DNA of 64,000 nucleotides, taken from Hydractinia symbiolongicarpus. Lineage: Eukaryota > Cnidaria > Hydrozoa > Anthoathecata > Hydractiniidae. A model generated the notes under the pieces. It did no database searches and had not been told where the DNA came from. It was given only the letters and a program-made list of their open reading frames with translations. The position numbers were made by a program, and so were the translations under genes. The stretch lies in assembly GCF_029227915.1 (NCBI RefSeq), contig NC_079877.1, positions 1,736,001 to 1,800,000 on the forward strand, read 5' to 3'. Below, piece by piece: positions 63,577 through 64,000 of the stretch (the stretch's first letter is position 1; the number at the start of each line of letters is the position of its first letter).

Positions 63577-63772
63577 GTGGGACCAATCCTAGCCGTTATC
63601 GCGCGCTGAAGAAATAGAGACAGTTTCTAAAACTAAATTTCATTGATTTTCTAACGGTGTCAATCCGTTTGAGTTACAACGGTTGCGTCACACATTCGTA
63701 CCAACATGTATTTCGTGATTTTTTTTCCGATATTACTAAGTTGTATCGCTTTCAACAGTGAAACGATTGACT
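63577..63772. repeat. First half-unit (A) of the reference monomer
   Basis: About 196 bp, running from one GTGGGAC to the second GTGGGAC inside the same monomer. It contains, in order, TTGATTTT (about 63643), TTTGAGTTACAA (63668), ACATG (63704), CGATATTAC (63728), GTATCGCTTT (63743) and GACTGTGGGA. Each has a counterpart in the same order in the following half, 146-177 bp further on. This supports descent from a duplicated ~180-bp ancestral unit. The halves are now too diverged to be called separate monomers. Confidence 0.6.
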
Positions 63773-63949
63773 GTGGGACTTAATTGAACTGATTTTGGAC
63801 TTTGACCTTATAAATGTGATAAATGAGTCATTTTGACTACAAGAAATGATATTCTTCTTAATTTGACATGATTGCTGGAACTCAGCGATTACACTGGCGC
63901 TGTGGTAAGGCTTTATTTAAAAATTAAGATAAATAAGTCAATTTTAATT
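63773..63949. repeat. Second half-unit (B) of the reference monomer
   Basis: About 177 bp. Collinear counterparts of half A are CTGATTTT (about 63789), TTTGACTACAA (63832), ACATG (63866), CGATTAC (63886) and, in most monomers, GTAGCGCTTT (here changed to GTAAGGCTTT, 63905). It ends in the A/T-rich tail that leads to the next GTGGGAC at 63950. Several array domains differ most in this half, for example GGACCCTGTGGTAGCGATTC, GGGCGCTGTGGTAGCGC, AGGCTCTGTGGTAGCC and GGCGCTGTGGTAAGGC variants. Confidence 0.6.
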
Positions 63950-64000
63950 GTGGGACCAATCCTAGCCGTTATCGCGCGCTGAAGAAATAGAGACAGTTTC
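63950..64000. repeat. Partial monomer at the right edge
   Basis: The next monomer begins at GTGGGACCAATCC and is cut by the end of the window inside the ACAGTTTC block, so the array continues to the right. Confidence 0.9.

Larger units (their letters stand above)
63577..63949. repeat. Reference monomer used for this description
   Basis: A clean 373-bp copy near the right edge. By hand count it is about 35% G+C with about 15 CpG dinucleotides. It has a CG-rich patch near its start (CGCGCGCTGAAG), a CpG-containing core (ACGGTG, ATCCG, CAACGGTTGCG, TTCGTACC), a T-tract and a long A/T-rich tail before the next GTGGGAC. It carries small private changes: eight Ts in the T-tract, and one G missing from GGGCGCTG. 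Confidence 0.85.
1..64000. repeat. Satellite DNA array, ~372-bp monomer, head to tail
   Basis: The landmark GTGGGACCAATCC recurs every 371-374 bp across the window. Starts read directly include 527, 898, 1270, 1643, 2016, 2388, 2761 and 3134 on the left, and 20145, 20517, 20889, 21261 and 21633 in the middle. All copies face the same way. Between landmarks each monomer keeps the same ordered blocks: CGCGCGCTGAAGA, TTTCATTGA, CAATCCGTTTGAGTTACAAC, GCGTCACATATTCGTACC, a T-rich tract, GATATTACTAAGTTG, AAACGATTGACTGTGGGA, CATTCTTCTTAATTTGACAT, CAGCGATTACACTGG and an A/T-rich tail. Copies differ by scattered substitutions and small indels. No unique sequence interrupts the array. I do not recognise the satellite family. 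Centromeric or other heterochromatic location is inference from the repeat type only. Confidence 0.97.

Noticed and set aside
63601-63620. GCGCGC stretch as a possible regulatory element or origin.
   Set aside because: It recurs in most monomers with variants (CACGCG, TTCGCG, TTTGCG) and has no associated promoter-like or origin-like structure.
63688-63712. TTCGTACCAACATGT compared with the mammalian CENP-B box pattern (TTCG, four bases, A, two bases, CGGG).
   Set aside because: Only the TTCG and the central A agree; the CGGG part is absent in the monomers I looked at. This is not a CENP-B box.
1-64000. A CRISPR array or bacterial repeat region.
   Set aside because: The repeats are ~372 bp long with no unique spacers, and the whole unit is repeated. 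There are no cas genes.
1-64000. Match to a known insect satellite such as the Drosophila 1.688 (359-bp) family or the Tribolium ~360-bp satellite, suggested by the similar length.
   Set aside because: Length alone is weak evidence, and I cannot align the sequences here. I recognise no shared motif, so no family name is given.

Overview
The whole window is one satellite DNA array. From base 1 to base 64000 it consists of head-to-tail copies of a diverged monomer of about 372-373 bp, roughly 170 copies, all in one orientation, with no unique sequence between them. The array enters mid-monomer at the left edge and leaves mid-monomer at the right edge, so it extends beyond both ends. I see no protein-coding gene, RNA gene, transposable element, CRISPR array or promoter that I could defend. 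The short open frames of 62-86 codons are the same few positions of the monomer read again in many copies, and I treat them as chance.

A long tandem array of this kind points to eukaryotic heterochromatin (centromeric, pericentromeric, subtelomeric or sex-chromosome). One monomer counted by hand (63577-63949) is about 35% G+C and carries about 15 CpG dinucleotides, more than its base composition predicts. That argues against heavy germline CpG methylation and would suit many insects or nematodes. I cannot name the species or the satellite family.

The monomer looks like an ancient dimer. A first half of about 196 bp and a second half of about 177 bp each begin with GTGGGAC, and they share several short blocks in the same order. 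On top of this lies a second level of order: local higher-order repeats (HORs) and segmental tandem duplications whose periods are nearly whole multiples of the monomer (1, 3, 4, 5, 6, 7, 8 and 10 monomers).

Layout: 1-11949, a 10-monomer HOR in four copies that shorten by deletion. 11950-14384, a 1243-bp tandem duplication. 14385-20557, a mosaic with a 1117-bp and a single-monomer duplication. 20558-35350, a second HOR family of two almost identical 10-mers (3733 bp each), then an 8-mer, a 6-mer and a partial copy. 35351-43640, 6-mer, 8-mer and 5-mer duplications. 43690-48965, 4-mer and 5-mer duplications, followed by a monomer pair with an internal deletion. 49411-55369, a mosaic and then a pair of 1865-bp 5-mers. 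55370-64000, a distinct monomer family with 7-mer and 6-mer repeats.

The interest is in how the array evolves. Exact crossover junctions, in-register deletions, one out-of-register 124-bp insertion that has spread to six monomers, and patch-specific diagnostic variants can all be read directly. Because near-identical repeats are hard to assemble, the exact copy numbers depend on the quality of the assembly.
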